A program made the translations under genes and the position numbers. From NCBI RefSeq assembly GCF_900103285.1, contig NZ_FNGS01000001.1, positions 248,001 to 312,000 on the forward strand: DNA of 64,000 nucleotides, in the 5' to 3' direction. A model generated the notes under the pieces. It did no database searches. It was not told the origin of the DNA and saw nothing but the letters and a program-made list of their open reading frames with translations. The DNA comes from Siphonobacter aquaeclarae. Its GTDB lineage: Bacteria; Bacteroidota; Bacteroidia; Cytophagales; Spirosomataceae. Below, in pieces: positions 26,325 to 36,101 of the stretch; the first letter of the stretch is position 1, and every line of letters begins with the position of its first letter.

Positions 26325-27575
26325 ATGAGCACCTTTCGAAAAATAAACAACTGGCTGCACCTCTGGCTGGGCCTGATTTCCGGCATCATCGTTTTCATTG
26401 TCTGCGTGACGGGTTGTATCTGGGTCTTCAACGAGGAAATTACTGCCCTCCTGGAGCCGGAAACCCGCGTGGCGCGGCAGGAGAAGCCGGTACTGACGCC
26501 TTCGCAGATCCGGCATACGGTTTCGGCCCTGTATCCGGGCAAAAACGTATCCTATGCCCTGTATCACCAGGGGCAGGCGGTGGAGGTGCAGGTGGGAGAG
26601 TGGAAGGCCGAGCACTATGCTGTGAAGTTGAATCCGTATACGGGAGAGGTGCTTCGCCGGGATGTTTTGCAGAAAGACGACGTTGATTTTTTCCGCTTCA
26701 TCCTCAACGGGCACCGCTTTTTGTGGCTGCCCTGGAAGATCGGCCGGCCGATTGTCAACTACGCTACGCTGACGTTTGTCGTACTGCTGGTTACCGGTCT
26801 GATCTGGTGGTACCCCAAAAAATGGACGAAAAGCACGGTTGAAAAGAGCTTTACCATCAAATGGAAAGCGTCGTTCAAGCGCGTCAACCTCGACCTGCAC
26901 AACGTACTCGGCTTTTATTCTCTCTTGGTGCTGCTGGCGATTGCCCTGACGGGTATGGTATGGGGAATCCAGTGGTACAGCGACGGCCTGTACTGGGTGA
27001 CTTCCGGGGGGAATTCCCTGCCGGAATGGCCGAAGCTTCAATCGGATACCCTGCAGGTCAACAAGCACTTCACCCTGGATCGGGCAATGGACAAAGCCTG
27101 GGAGACTGTTTTGAAAGAAAACCCAAAGGCCCAGGGGTTTTACTACAGCTATCCGGATGAAGCGAAGGAGGCGATTTCGATCATTATTTATCCGACTGCT
27201 GGTATGTTTTACGACAACCGTGGCTACGCCTTTGACCAGCATACGCTGAAGCGGCTACCGCGTAACGAAGTGTATGACGTACCATACGAAAAAGCGCCTT
27301 TCGGTGCGAAACTGCGCCGGATGAACTATGACATTCACGTCGGGGCGATTCTGGGTTTTCCGGGGAAAGTCCTGGCATTTCTGGCAAGTCTGATCGGCGC
27401 CAGCCTGCCCGTCACCGGATTTCTGATCTGGTGGGGTCGTAAGAAGAAAAAGCCGAAGAAAGATACCAGAGTGGCCCGCCCGCCGCGGGCGACTACCGAA
27501 AATACCGCACTGCGCCGTGCGCCGCGGCCCGTTCTGGCCCGGGGAGCCGGAAAGCCAGGCGGAGAGCAGGTTTGA
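26325..27575 (+). CDS. PepSY-associated transmembrane protein (XusC-like)
   Basis: Inner-membrane protein of 416 residues from ATG 26325 (428 if ATG 26289 is used). MSTFRKINNWLHLWLGLISG is the conserved start of the family, so 26325 is preferred. The helices lie near residues 13-35, 150-170, 200-225 and 355-380, with the large periplasmic loops of PepSY_TM proteins. The motifs WLHLWLGL, NLDLHNVLGFY and MNYDIHVGAILG hold conserved membrane His residues, consistent with haem- or electron-linked reduction of imported iron. In Bacteroides the corresponding XusC is needed for siderophore use. A Lys/Arg-rich C-terminal tail faces the cytoplasm. Confidence 0.88.
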   Translation: MSTFRKINNWLHLWLGLISGIIVFIVCVTGCIWVFNEEITALLEPETRVARQEKPVLTPSQIRHTVSALYPGKNVSYALYHQGQAVEVQVGEWKAEHYAVKLNPYTGEVLRRDVLQKDDVDFFRFILNGHRFLWLPWKIGRPIVNYATLTFVVLLVTGLIWWYPKKWTKSTVEKSFTIKWKASFKRVNLDLHNVLGFYSLLVLLAIALTGMVWGIQWYSDGLYWVTSGGNSLPEWPKLQSDTLQVNKHFTLDRAMDKAWETVLKENPKAQGFYYSYPDEAKEAISIIIYPTAGMFYDNRGYAFDQHTLKRLPRNEVYDVPYEKAPFGAKLRRMNYDIHVGAILGFPGKVLAFLASLIGASLPVTGFLIWWGRKKKKPKKDTRVARPPRATTENTALRRAPRPVLARGAGKPGGEQV

Positions 27576-27604
27576 TTCCCGCACTTCCTTAACAAACCAA
27601 CCCT

Positions 27605-30034
27605 ATGCTTATCAAAACAGGCCTGGCGGCCGGGATGCTCCTGCTTCCGGCCAGCCTGATCGCTCAATGCCAGGTGAAAGGCAACGTCGCAGACCCGGCA
27701 GGGAAACCGCTGGAGTTTGCGACCGTGGCCCTGTACCGCACCGCTGATTCTACCCTCGTAAAAGGGACGGTTTCCGATGCTTCCGGGCACTATCTTTTCA
27801 AGTCCGTTCCGAACGGGACCTATTACACCGAAGCCAGTTTTGTAGGATACCGGCCGGTAAGAAGCGCCGGCTTTCAGGCGCACGGAGCAGAAATGGACAT
27901 TGCCACGCTGGTGTTGCATCCGACGGAGCAGTCGCTGCAATCGGTGACGGTTACGGCGAAAAAGGCGCTGGTTGAGCAACATCCCGACCGGACCGTCATC
28001 AACGTCAGCAACAGCGTGCTGGCGGAAGGCAATACCGCGCTGGAGGTGCTGGAAAAAGTACCGGGTGTAACGGTCGACGACGAAGGCAATATCACCCTCA
28101 AAGGAAAGCAGGGGGTGACGGTCATGCTCAATGGAAAACTCACCTATCTGTCTCAGAAAGAGCTGACTACGCTGCTGCGCGGTACGCCGTCGGCCTCGAT
28201 TTCCAAAGTAGAAATCCTGACGCAGCCCTCCGCCCGCTATGACGCCAAAGGAAATGGCGGTATTCTCAACATCGAACTGAAAAAGAACGAACTGACGGGC
28301 TTCAACGGCAATGCCTACGCCAACGCGGCGCACAGCCGGAAGCCCCGCTACGGCGCGGGCCTCAACCTCAATTACCGCAGCGGGAAGATCAATGCCTTTG
28401 GCAGCTATGACCATGCCTACCGGGGAGAAAAAGAGCTGCTGTCGTACACACGGCGCTTCCGCCAGAGCGGGCAGGCGGAGCCGGACCGGGTTTCCTTCCA
28501 GCATACCGTCACGGATGAGCCGCTGTATACCAATACTTTCAAAGCCGGTCTTGATTTCTTTGCCGACAGTCGCAATACCCTCGGGTTTGTCCTGAACGGG
28601 AACGTCGGGACGTATAGCAACTACGGGTCGACCTCCAACCGCCTCCAGAAAATGACCGGCGCGCTCATCGCCGACGCCCGCAGTGCCAATTCGGACGAAA
28701 GCCGCTGGTCCAGCCTGTCATACAACGCCAACTATACCCGCAAATTCCGGAAGGAAGGCCGCCAGTTTTCCGCCGATCTGGATTACTCGGGAAACCGGTT
28801 TCAGTCCAATCAATTGCTCGATACCCGGTACCTCGACGAAGGCGGCGCATATACCGACCGCCGCTCGATGCGCCGCGGCGATATTCCCTCCTATACCTGG
28901 GTATATGTCGGGAAGGCCGATTATGTTCATCCGTTGGGAAAAAACACGAAGCTGGAAACCGGCTGGAAGAGCAGCTACGTAGCCGTCAATAATGAAGTGA
29001 AATACGATACGCTGGCGGTGAACGCGTGGGTACCGGACCGGTCGGCATCGAACCGGTTTACCTACCGGGAAACGATCCACGCCGGCTATGTGCAGGTTGG
29101 CGGAGACTGGGGCGCGTACCAGTATCAGGTCGGACTCCGGGGCGAATATACCCGGACGAAGGGCCACCAGGTGACGACCGACTCGCTTGTCCGCCGGGAG
29201 TACTTCCAATTGTTTCCGAGTCTGTCTGTCGGGCGTAAATTCAACGACCGGCACCGCCTGCAATTTTCCTACAGCCGCCGCATTGAACGTCCTGATTACG
29301 AAGATCTAAACCCGTTCCGGTTTTTCCGGGATCCGTTTTTGTACTACGAAGGAAACCCGTTTCTCCAACCCGAGCTGACGCATTCGGCAGAGCTGGGGCA
29401 TACCTTCCGGAATACGCTGACGACGACAATCGACTACAGCTATACCTCGAACGTCATCAACTGGATGATGGGGCAGATCGACTCCACCAATACGACATTT
29501 CAGGGGCCGCAGAACCTGAAGAGCTTTGTGCATTACGGCATCAGTTTTTCGGCATCTCAGCCGGTGGTTTCGGGGTGGACGACCAACAACTTCCTCTCCG
29601 TTTTCCGGAATGAGTACCGCGGCGATCAGCATGGTGGAAACCTTCGGAACGGGCTGACCGGCTTTACGTTCAATTCCCAGAATACGGTGCAGCTCGCGAA
29701 GCATACATCGGCGGAAATCAGCCTGTCCTACTATTCCAAATCGGTTTACGGTGTCTTCGTGACCAATCCGTATATGGTGGTTTCGGCGGGCGTTCAACGC
29801 CAGGTACTCAATAAACAGGGCACGCTCAAATTAGCCGCGAATGACCTGTTTCAGGGACGGAAACGGGTGCAGACCGCCCGCTATGAAAACCTCGATCTGA
29901 ATACGAATATCCGCTTTGACAGCCGGGTGATTACCCTCTCGTTTTCCTACCGGTTCGGTAACCAGAACCTGAAAGCCGGCGGAAGCCGGAAGACCGGATC
30001 CGACGAGGTACAAAGCCGCGTAAAGGGAAATTAG
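27605..30034 (+). CDS. Outer-membrane beta-barrel TonB-receptor-like protein (OMP_b-brl_3)
   Basis: An 809-residue outer-membrane protein with a signal peptide (MLIKTGLAAGMLLLPASLIAQ). A carboxypeptidase-regulatory-like domain at about 24-105 (VKGNVADPAGKPLEFATVALY) is followed by a plug with TALEVLEKVPGVTVDDEGNITLKG and VEILTQPSARYDAKGNGGILNI, the signature of the outer_membrane_beta-barrel family (PF14905). The barrel fills the remainder. Members often act in iron or metal uptake loci, but substrates are mostly unknown. It begins 29 bases after the PepSY gene in the same direction and is likely the last gene of the iron operon. No clear terminator was seen after its stop. Confidence 0.88.
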   Translation: MLIKTGLAAGMLLLPASLIAQCQVKGNVADPAGKPLEFATVALYRTADSTLVKGTVSDASGHYLFKSVPNGTYYTEASFVGYRPVRSAGFQAHGAEMDIATLVLHPTEQSLQSVTVTAKKALVEQHPDRTVINVSNSVLAEGNTALEVLEKVPGVTVDDEGNITLKGKQGVTVMLNGKLTYLSQKELTTLLRGTPSASISKVEILTQPSARYDAKGNGGILNIELKKNELTGFNGNAYANAAHSRKPRYGAGLNLNYRSGKINAFGSYDHAYRGEKELLSYTRRFRQSGQAEPDRVSFQHTVTDEPLYTNTFKAGLDFFADSRNTLGFVLNGNVGTYSNYGSTSNRLQKMTGALIADARSANSDESRWSSLSYNANYTRKFRKEGRQFSADLDYSGNRFQSNQLLDTRYLDEGGAYTDRRSMRRGDIPSYTWVYVGKADYVHPLGKNTKLETGWKSSYVAVNNEVKYDTLAVNAWVPDRSASNRFTYRETIHAGYVQVGGDWGAYQYQVGLRGEYTRTKGHQVTTDSLVRREYFQLFPSLSVGRKFNDRHRLQFSYSRRIERPDYEDLNPFRFFRDPFLYYEGNPFLQPELTHSAELGHTFRNTLTTTIDYSYTSNVINWMMGQIDSTNTTFQGPQNLKSFVHYGISFSASQPVVSGWTTNNFLSVFRNEYRGDQHGGNLRNGLTGFTFNSQNTVQLAKHTSAEISLSYYSKSVYGVFVTNPYMVVSAGVQRQVLNKQGTLKLAANDLFQGRKRVQTARYENLDLNTNIRFDSRVITLSFSYRFGNQNLKAGGSRKTGSDEVQSRVKGN

Positions 30035-30461
30035 GGATAGGTAACCAACGCGTCTTTTGGCATAGAAAACGGGTATACCGGAATCCTGAAAATGAGTAGT
30101 TCTTTATGTAAACTATTGGCTATTTCCGGTTGACGGTTTTCTGTTCAGTACTTAGTCGCAGTAGCAGGCGGATAGTATACGGGTTGCCTGTGCAGGAATA
30201 CCTGTACTGTATTCATAAACAGAAAGTTACATATAAAATGGGTTATACTGGGCAAAAGAAAGTATGGATTATAGGGTTCAGAAAGCACTCGTTAAAGATA
30301 AAATTCGTCTAAAAAGGAATAAATAATACTCACTTGAGAGATGCCCGCCCGGCAGTGAATGGATAGTTATGTGTCCGGCACTGCCAGGCTTTTTGTTTGC
30401 CGTATTCCCGCCGTAAATTGAAGGATTACAAGTACCATTTATTCCTTTCAAATCCACCTGA
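30035..30461. other. 427-base gene-free, AT-richer stretch with a hairpin
   Basis: No convincing gene. An open frame of 60 codons at 30130-30312 has no recognisable features. GGCAGTG (30351-30357) and CACTGCC (30379-30385) form a 7-bp stem with a 21-base loop, followed by AGGCTTTTTGTTT, resembling an attenuator or the end of an unrecognised short transcript. Base composition is AT-richer than the flanking genes. It must hold the promoter of the T9SS protein gene that follows, but no clear TAnnTTTG box was found. Confidence 0.45.
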
Positions 30462-32867
30462 ATGAATACCTGTATGAAACAGATTTTCCGTATCCGGTAC
30501 GGGAGTAAGTTCCTGTTTATCAGTTTGCTGTCCCTGCTCATTGGCGGGACGGTTCCATCAGCCCTCCTTGCGCAGACAGCGATTACGGGGGCGAATCTGG
30601 AAATTTCATCCGTCTCGACGGGTTCCAATTATTCCACGGGAAAAGCCAAAACGGCCTCTAGTAGTTTATCCCGCTCCGGAAATTATTCGTATACGTTTGG
30701 TAATCAGTCCGGATTTACCGACAACCGTAAGAAGCTATTGTCGTTCGGCGCCGGCGGCAGCGTGTATTCCTACAAACTCGGCGAAACGCCGGTGATCAAA
30801 ATCCGCCGGGTGGAGAATGCCGCGTTCACGCAGTACTACAACACGACGGGCTATACCCGCACCGACAACCCGACCCTGCGCGACCTCGCTTACTACGAAG
30901 GGCTGGTCGACAATACCGCCGGTACCATCCAGATCAAATCGGCCTACATTCCCAAAATGGAGGATCTCTTTCTGACGAATGACATCACCATCGGGATCGA
31001 CAACCTGTTTGCCAATACGTATACGACGAACTTCAACAACATCGAGCGGATCGACGTCATTACCCAGGGCGGCCGTACTATTGTTTCTCCCGGGCAGGAA
31101 GGCTTCGCGCTGTTTGAACGGGGCGGATACAACGTGCATGATCCTGTTGTTGTAGCGGTTATTACCGGCCTCGACGCGCAGAAAAATCCGTCGTCCTACG
31201 CCACCAAAGTTGTCCGGATCGGCTCGCCTGATTACTATGTGCCGGGGCAGACGACCAACACCGTTTACCAGCCGACGAACACGGCGGTAGGGAACTTCAT
31301 CATTCTCCGTCGCGACAATGCGTCGTCAAACCTCCAGGCCTCTGACCTTATCGGCGCAAACCAGGGTATCGGCGGGGTACTGGTGAAATACGCGGACTTC
31401 AACCTGCCTGCCGGTACCAAGGTATACGGCTATTCGGTACTGGCAAACGACTTTCCGGTGACAGGCACCGGCGCCAACGTCGTGGACTATACCAATACGA
31501 CCTACTTCCCGACCAACAGCTCTGACGCCACGCAGGCGGCAGGTAACGACATGGCGACCATCACCGGCGTTGTCCGGATTATCACCATCAAGGGGAACGT
31601 CTTCCGGGATGCGGACGGCCTGACGAACGGGCTCGTTGACGGCCCGGGTATCAACAATCCCGACGGCACGCCATTGTATATCAACCTCGTCAATGCTGAT
31701 AATAAGGTTGTGGGTACTGCCGTGGTACAGCCCGATGGCAGCTATACCCTTTCTGAAATGGAACTGGGTACGCTATCGGCTCAGGTAAGCACAACCCGTG
31801 GTACCGTGGGCAGCACGCCTCCTGCCGCCAACCTCCCTGCAAATTGGGTCAATACCGGTGAGTACTTCGGTATCGGAAACGCGGCCGGTTCAGGAAATGA
31901 GGCTTCCGGAGACGGGAAAATCGCTGTCCTGGTTGGAGATACGGATATTTCAGAAGTGAACTTCGGAATTGAAACGATACCCTCGGCAGACGATAAAACG
32001 ACGGACGTTCAGCGTAATCCCGGCGGAACGACGCAGGTATCCGTCCCGACACTCACCGGGAAGGATCCCGAAGAGGGTACCTACACCGGCGTGAGCAAAA
32101 CCAATACCGTGAAGATCCTCACCCTGCCGAATGAAGGAACACTGTATTACGATGGCGTCGCGGTGAAAACCAACCAGGTGATCCCGAACTACGACCCGGC
32201 CAAGCTGACCGCAGACCCGCAGGATGGCGCCGTTACCGTGAGCTTCACGTATGCGTTTATCGATAAGGCGGAGCAAACGGGTACACCCGGTACGGTGACC
32301 ATGCCCTTCACGCAGGAAAGTGGTCTGCCCGTTTCCCTGACCCGTTTTTCCGCTACCGCCACGGATAACAAAACGGTCGTACTGAACTGGGAAACGGCTA
32401 ACGAGCGGAATAACCGCCGCTTTATCCTGGAGCGGAGCCTCGATCTGGTTACGTTCTCAACGCTCGGATCGGTAGAAGACGTAGCCGGCACCAGTACGTC
32501 GGTGCGGAAGTATAGCTTCACGGATCAGGCTGCTGTTCCGGGCACGAGCTATTACCGGCTTATTCAGGAAGATGTTGACGGCAAACGGACTGCGTACAAG
32601 CCGGTATCGGTTGTCATTCGCGGAGACGGCTACGTCATCGCTCCGAACCCGGTAACAAGCCGGCAGTTTACGGTACACGTCGACGAGCCGGAGACCGCGA
32701 CACTCGAACTGCGCACGCTTTCCGGCGTATCAATTCCGCTGACGCGGGTATCTTCCGATTCCGGAAAAATCCTGCTGCAACTGCCCGGTCAGCAGGCCGG
32801 CGGCCTGTACCTGCTCGAAGTCAAGGAGCGGGGGCAAAGCAGGGTGCATAAAGTGATGATTTTGTAG
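30462..32867 (+). CDS. T9SS-exported surface protein, unknown function
   Basis: An 801-residue exported protein with a signal peptide (cleavage near LLAQ, residue 38). The first 430 residues are unassigned, strand-rich and Asn/Thr-rich. A segment around 385-430 (ITIKGNVFRDADGLTNGLVDG and PDGSYTLSEMELGTL) looks like an SdrD-B/Cna-B style Ig-like repeat. Residues about 630-735 are the LPVSLTRFSATATDNKTVVL module also seen in the two other T9SS proteins here. The C-terminus (APNPVTSRQFTVHV to HKVMIL) is a type A T9SS sorting domain. A second in-frame Met at residue 5 is an alternative start. It stands alone, with its own terminator. Confidence 0.82.
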   Translation: MNTCMKQIFRIRYGSKFLFISLLSLLIGGTVPSALLAQTAITGANLEISSVSTGSNYSTGKAKTASSSLSRSGNYSYTFGNQSGFTDNRKKLLSFGAGGSVYSYKLGETPVIKIRRVENAAFTQYYNTTGYTRTDNPTLRDLAYYEGLVDNTAGTIQIKSAYIPKMEDLFLTNDITIGIDNLFANTYTTNFNNIERIDVITQGGRTIVSPGQEGFALFERGGYNVHDPVVVAVITGLDAQKNPSSYATKVVRIGSPDYYVPGQTTNTVYQPTNTAVGNFIILRRDNASSNLQASDLIGANQGIGGVLVKYADFNLPAGTKVYGYSVLANDFPVTGTGANVVDYTNTTYFPTNSSDATQAAGNDMATITGVVRIITIKGNVFRDADGLTNGLVDGPGINNPDGTPLYINLVNADNKVVGTAVVQPDGSYTLSEMELGTLSAQVSTTRGTVGSTPPAANLPANWVNTGEYFGIGNAAGSGNEASGDGKIAVLVGDTDISEVNFGIETIPSADDKTTDVQRNPGGTTQVSVPTLTGKDPEEGTYTGVSKTNTVKILTLPNEGTLYYDGVAVKTNQVIPNYDPAKLTADPQDGAVTVSFTYAFIDKAEQTGTPGTVTMPFTQESGLPVSLTRFSATATDNKTVVLNWETANERNNRRFILERSLDLVTFSTLGSVEDVAGTSTSVRKYSFTDQAAVPGTSYYRLIQEDVDGKRTAYKPVSVVIRGDGYVIAPNPVTSRQFTVHVDEPETATLELRTLSGVSIPLTRVSSDSGKILLQLPGQQAGGLYLLEVKERGQSRVHKVMIL

Positions 32868-32872
32868 CAGAG

Positions 32873-32902
32873 AAGGCCGTCCAGAGGGGCGGCCTTTTTT
32901 TT
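32873..32902 (+). terminator. Rho-independent terminator
   Basis: Stem AGGCCGTCC with GGGCGGCCT (one G-T pair), loop AGAG, followed by a run of T's, six bases after the T9SS gene stop. Confidence 0.9.
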
Positions 32903-33068
32903 GTTTCAGGAAAGAAACGGATGTCCGGCTCCGAACGCCGGACTGTCCGTTTCTGGACGGAGTATATCCCTGGTATTTAAGTAATATATTGATAATCAGA
33001 AAAATAAAAGAACCGCATTTGGAATGGCATAGTATTTGATATACAGAAATAGAACATATCCTGTTAAC

Positions 33069-33419
33069 ATGCGACGAAGTGACTTGGGGGAATTCGAGGA
33101 GGTTGTCCTCCTGGCCGTGGCGGCCATGGATTCCCGGGCCTATTCGGTGGCCATCGCCGAAGAACTGGAGAAGGAAACCGGCCAGACCGTCAGTACCGGT
33201 GCGGTACATGCGGCCTTACAGCGCCTGGAACAAAAGGGGTTTGTCCGCTCTGCGCTCGGAGAGGCAACGGCCGAGCGGGGCGGACGGCGCAAGCGCCTCT
33301 TTACCGTGACCACCCTTGGTGGGAGAATGCTGGAGGAGGTTCGCGCCGTGCGGAACCGGCTTTGGGAACGTATCACACCGTCGGTCCGGCTGGACTGGCA
33401 AGACCCCTTCCCCGGATGA
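33069..33419 (+). CDS. PadR-family transcriptional regulator
   Basis: A 116-residue winged-helix regulator starting at ATG 33069. The PadR fold is clear: DLGEFEEVVLLAVAAM, SVAIAEELEKETGQTVSTGAVHAALQRLEQKGFV and the wing RRKRLFTVT. The C-terminal helix is short. PadR proteins paired with FtsX/MacB-type permeases are common in Bacteroidota and usually repress their own operon. The stop overlaps the permease start by four bases (ATGA), so the two are translationally coupled. No operator palindrome was identified confidently in the AT-rich upstream region (about 32950-33065). Confidence 0.92.
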   Translation: MRRSDLGEFEEVVLLAVAAMDSRAYSVAIAEELEKETGQTVSTGAVHAALQRLEQKGFVRSALGEATAERGGRRKRLFTVTTLGGRMLEEVRAVRNRLWERITPSVRLDWQDPFPG

Positions 33420-36043
33420 TGCCTCCATCGCTGCTCACGCGCCTCATCGGCTGGCTATGCGCCCCGGATCTTCGGGAAGAAGTACTGGGAGATCTCCACG
33501 AACGCTTCGTCCTCCGCGCCCGGCGGGAAGGGGAGGCCCGGGCCCGCCGCCGGTACTGGCGGGATGTTATGTCGTTTATGAGGCCGTCGGTATTAGGTCG
33601 CCCGCGCCTGCGTATGCCCGATCCTGCTATGTTCCGGAACTATTTCCTGATCGCCAGGCGAAACCTGCTCAGGCAGAAAACCCTGGCGGCTATCAATATT
33701 TCAGGGCTGGCGGTTGGTTTGGCCAGTTGCCTCCTGATTGTCCTGTTTGTCTTGCACGAAGAGAGTTATGACCGGTACCACGCCAACGCCGACCGCCTCT
33801 TCCGGATGACAACCGAAGGTTCCATCGCCGGCAAGGAAATCCGTATTGCGACGGCCGGTACGCAGGCGGGGCCGGCGCTGGTCCGTGATTATGCAGGGGT
33901 AGAGGCTACCGTTCGCCTGTACCGGGAGGGGACGTTCCATGTCCGGAAAGACCATCAGGTATTCAAGGAGGAACGCGTGGTATTCCCCGATTCGAATTTC
34001 TTTCAGGTATTTTCCATCCCGCTGCTGAAGGGAGACCCGAAGACGGTACTGGTCCGTCCGAATACCCTGGTGCTGACTGAGACAATGGCCCGCAAGTACT
34101 TCGGGGAGCAGGACCCTGTCGGAAAGACGCTTACAATGGGCACACGCGGCTTATTTGAGGTAACGGGAGTCTGTGCAGACGTTCCGCTCAATACACATTT
34201 TCACTACGATATGTTCGGCTCGATTTCTTCGGTGAAAATGCGGGATAAATGGCTGGCGAGCGGCGCGTTTACCTATGTGCTGTTGCGGAAAGGCTATTCC
34301 GTCGACCGCCTGCGGGCCGAGATGCCCGGCCTCGTCCGGAAATACGTAGGTCCTGAAATTCAGGAGTTTCTGAGCATGAGCCTGCATGACTTCGAGAAGA
34401 AGGGAGACCGGATTACGTTTGGCTTTCAGCCGGTTACGGCGATCCATCTCCACGCTGATTTTGAAGAAGATACAGAAGCACAGGGAGATGCGAGGTATGT
34501 GTATCTCTTTTCCGGAATCGCCTTGTTCATTCTGGCGGTGGCCTGTATCAATTTCATGAACCTGTCGACGGCCGCCTCAACCGAGCGCGCCCGCGAAGTA
34601 GGTATCCGGAAAGTGCTGGGCTCCTTTCGCTCGCAGTTGATGGCGCAGTTTCTCAGCGAATCACTGGTAGTGACCTTTCTGGCGCTGTTTATCGCGGTCG
34701 ACCTGGTGGTACTCGCCCTGCCTGCCTTCAACGAATTGACCGGAAAGCAGTTTACCGTCGGGGTACTCACCGAAGGCTGGATGCCTGCGGGAATACTGAC
34801 CGGGACCCTGCTCATCGGCCTCGCTGCCGGCAGCTATCCGGCTTTTTTCCTGTCGTCCTTCCGGCCGGCCGGCGTACTCAAGGCGGCGGCAGCTACCGGC
34901 AAGGGGAACCGGGGCTTCCGGAACGTACTCGTGACCATTCAGTTCGTCGTATCGGTATCGATGATTGCGGGAACGATTGTCGTCTACCGGCAGCTCCAGT
35001 ACATCCAAAACAAGAAAATCGGCTTTGATAAGGAACAGGTACTTGTCCTCCATGATACCTATGCCCTCGGCGACAAACGGGAATCCTTCCGGCAGGAGGT
35101 AAGCCGCCTTTCGGGGGTGGAGTACGTAACGGCGGGCGGATACATGCCGGCCGGGCTTTCGAACAACGGCACCGACGGCTTCCGCGCCGAGGACGAAGAG
35201 CAACGTCAGTCGGTACCGTACCGGATGAAAACCTATACCGTCGACGAAGACTACCTGCCAACCCTGGGTATTCAACTGCTTGCCGGTCAGAATTTTAAGA
35301 CTCGTGGCAACCCCGACGGTATTCTGGTCAACGAAGCGGCAGTCCGGGAATTTGGCTGGAAAAACGCCGTTGGAAAGCGGATACGGACAGTGGGCGACGG
35401 TACGCCGGAAAGCCGGAGGCTGCTGACGGTGGTCGGTGTAATCCGGGATTTTCATTTCGAAGACATGCACCACAGCATACGCCCGCTGGTTTTGCTTTTC
35501 GGACAGGACAACTACCAGATGGCCGTCCGCGTGCGCAGTAATGATCTTACAGCTCTGCTCAAACAGATCGAAGCGGGCTGGAAACGGCGGACGGACAGTC
35601 CGTTCGGGTATTCGTTTCTGAATCAGCGGTTTAATGCCCTCTATGTTTCAGAGCAGCACGCGGGCCGGCTGATGGGAGTATTTGCCGTGCTCGCCGTGTG
35701 TATTTCCTGCCTGGGATTGTTCGGTCTGGCGATGTTTACCGTACAGCAGCGCCGGAAGGAAATCGGTATCCGGAAGGTACTGGGTGCGTCGGTAGCGGGA
35801 GTCGTTGCGCTATTGTCGAAAGAGTTTCTCAAGCTGGTCGGCATCGCCATTCTGATTGCTTCGCCGCTCGCCTGGTACGGTACCAACCGCTGGCTGGAAG
35901 CGTTCGCGTACCGGGTGAGCGTAGACTGGTGGGTATTGGCGCTGGCCGGTCTGCTGGCGGTAGTCATCGCCCTGATTACCATCAGCTTCCAAAGTGTGCG
36001 GGCGGCGCTGTCCAACCCGGTTCAATCGCTGCGTTCTGAATAA
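33416..36043 (+). CDS. FtsX/MacB-type ABC transporter permease with permease-prefix domain
   Basis: An 875-residue inner-membrane permease coupled to the PadR gene; ATG 33416 is chosen because it makes the ATGA overlap. Residues 1-60 (LLTRLIGWLCAPDLREEVLGDLHERF) are the permease-prefix domain seen in PadR-linked members. Two MacB/FtsX units follow: periplasmic domains after ARRNLLRQKTLAAINISGLAVGLASC and after about residue 470, and FtsX helices near 370-490 and 750-860 with the hallmark ERAREVGIRKVLGS and QQRRKEIGIRKVLGAS. No ATP-binding subunit is encoded nearby, so it must use one encoded elsewhere. The substrate is unknown. Confidence 0.9.
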   Translation: MMPPSLLTRLIGWLCAPDLREEVLGDLHERFVLRARREGEARARRRYWRDVMSFMRPSVLGRPRLRMPDPAMFRNYFLIARRNLLRQKTLAAINISGLAVGLASCLLIVLFVLHEESYDRYHANADRLFRMTTEGSIAGKEIRIATAGTQAGPALVRDYAGVEATVRLYREGTFHVRKDHQVFKEERVVFPDSNFFQVFSIPLLKGDPKTVLVRPNTLVLTETMARKYFGEQDPVGKTLTMGTRGLFEVTGVCADVPLNTHFHYDMFGSISSVKMRDKWLASGAFTYVLLRKGYSVDRLRAEMPGLVRKYVGPEIQEFLSMSLHDFEKKGDRITFGFQPVTAIHLHADFEEDTEAQGDARYVYLFSGIALFILAVACINFMNLSTAASTERAREVGIRKVLGSFRSQLMAQFLSESLVVTFLALFIAVDLVVLALPAFNELTGKQFTVGVLTEGWMPAGILTGTLLIGLAAGSYPAFFLSSFRPAGVLKAAAATGKGNRGFRNVLVTIQFVVSVSMIAGTIVVYRQLQYIQNKKIGFDKEQVLVLHDTYALGDKRESFRQEVSRLSGVEYVTAGGYMPAGLSNNGTDGFRAEDEEQRQSVPYRMKTYTVDEDYLPTLGIQLLAGQNFKTRGNPDGILVNEAAVREFGWKNAVGKRIRTVGDGTPESRRLLTVVGVIRDFHFEDMHHSIRPLVLLFGQDNYQMAVRVRSNDLTALLKQIEAGWKRRTDSPFGYSFLNQRFNALYVSEQHAGRLMGVFAVLAVCISCLGLFGLAMFTVQQRRKEIGIRKVLGASVAGVVALLSKEFLKLVGIAILIASPLAWYGTNRWLEAFAYRVSVDWWVLALAGLLAVVIALITISFQSVRAALSNPVQSLRSE

Positions 36044-36044
36044 A

Positions 36045-36078
36045 AAAATAGTCCTTTCCGCCGGGAAAGGACTATTTT
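36045..36078 (+). terminator. Rho-independent terminator
   Basis: Perfect 15-bp stem (36045-36059 with 36064-36078) and loop GCCG, immediately after the permease stop, with A-run and T-run arms. Confidence 0.92.
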
Positions 36079-36101
36079 CGGCAGATTCATTCTGCTACCT
36101 C

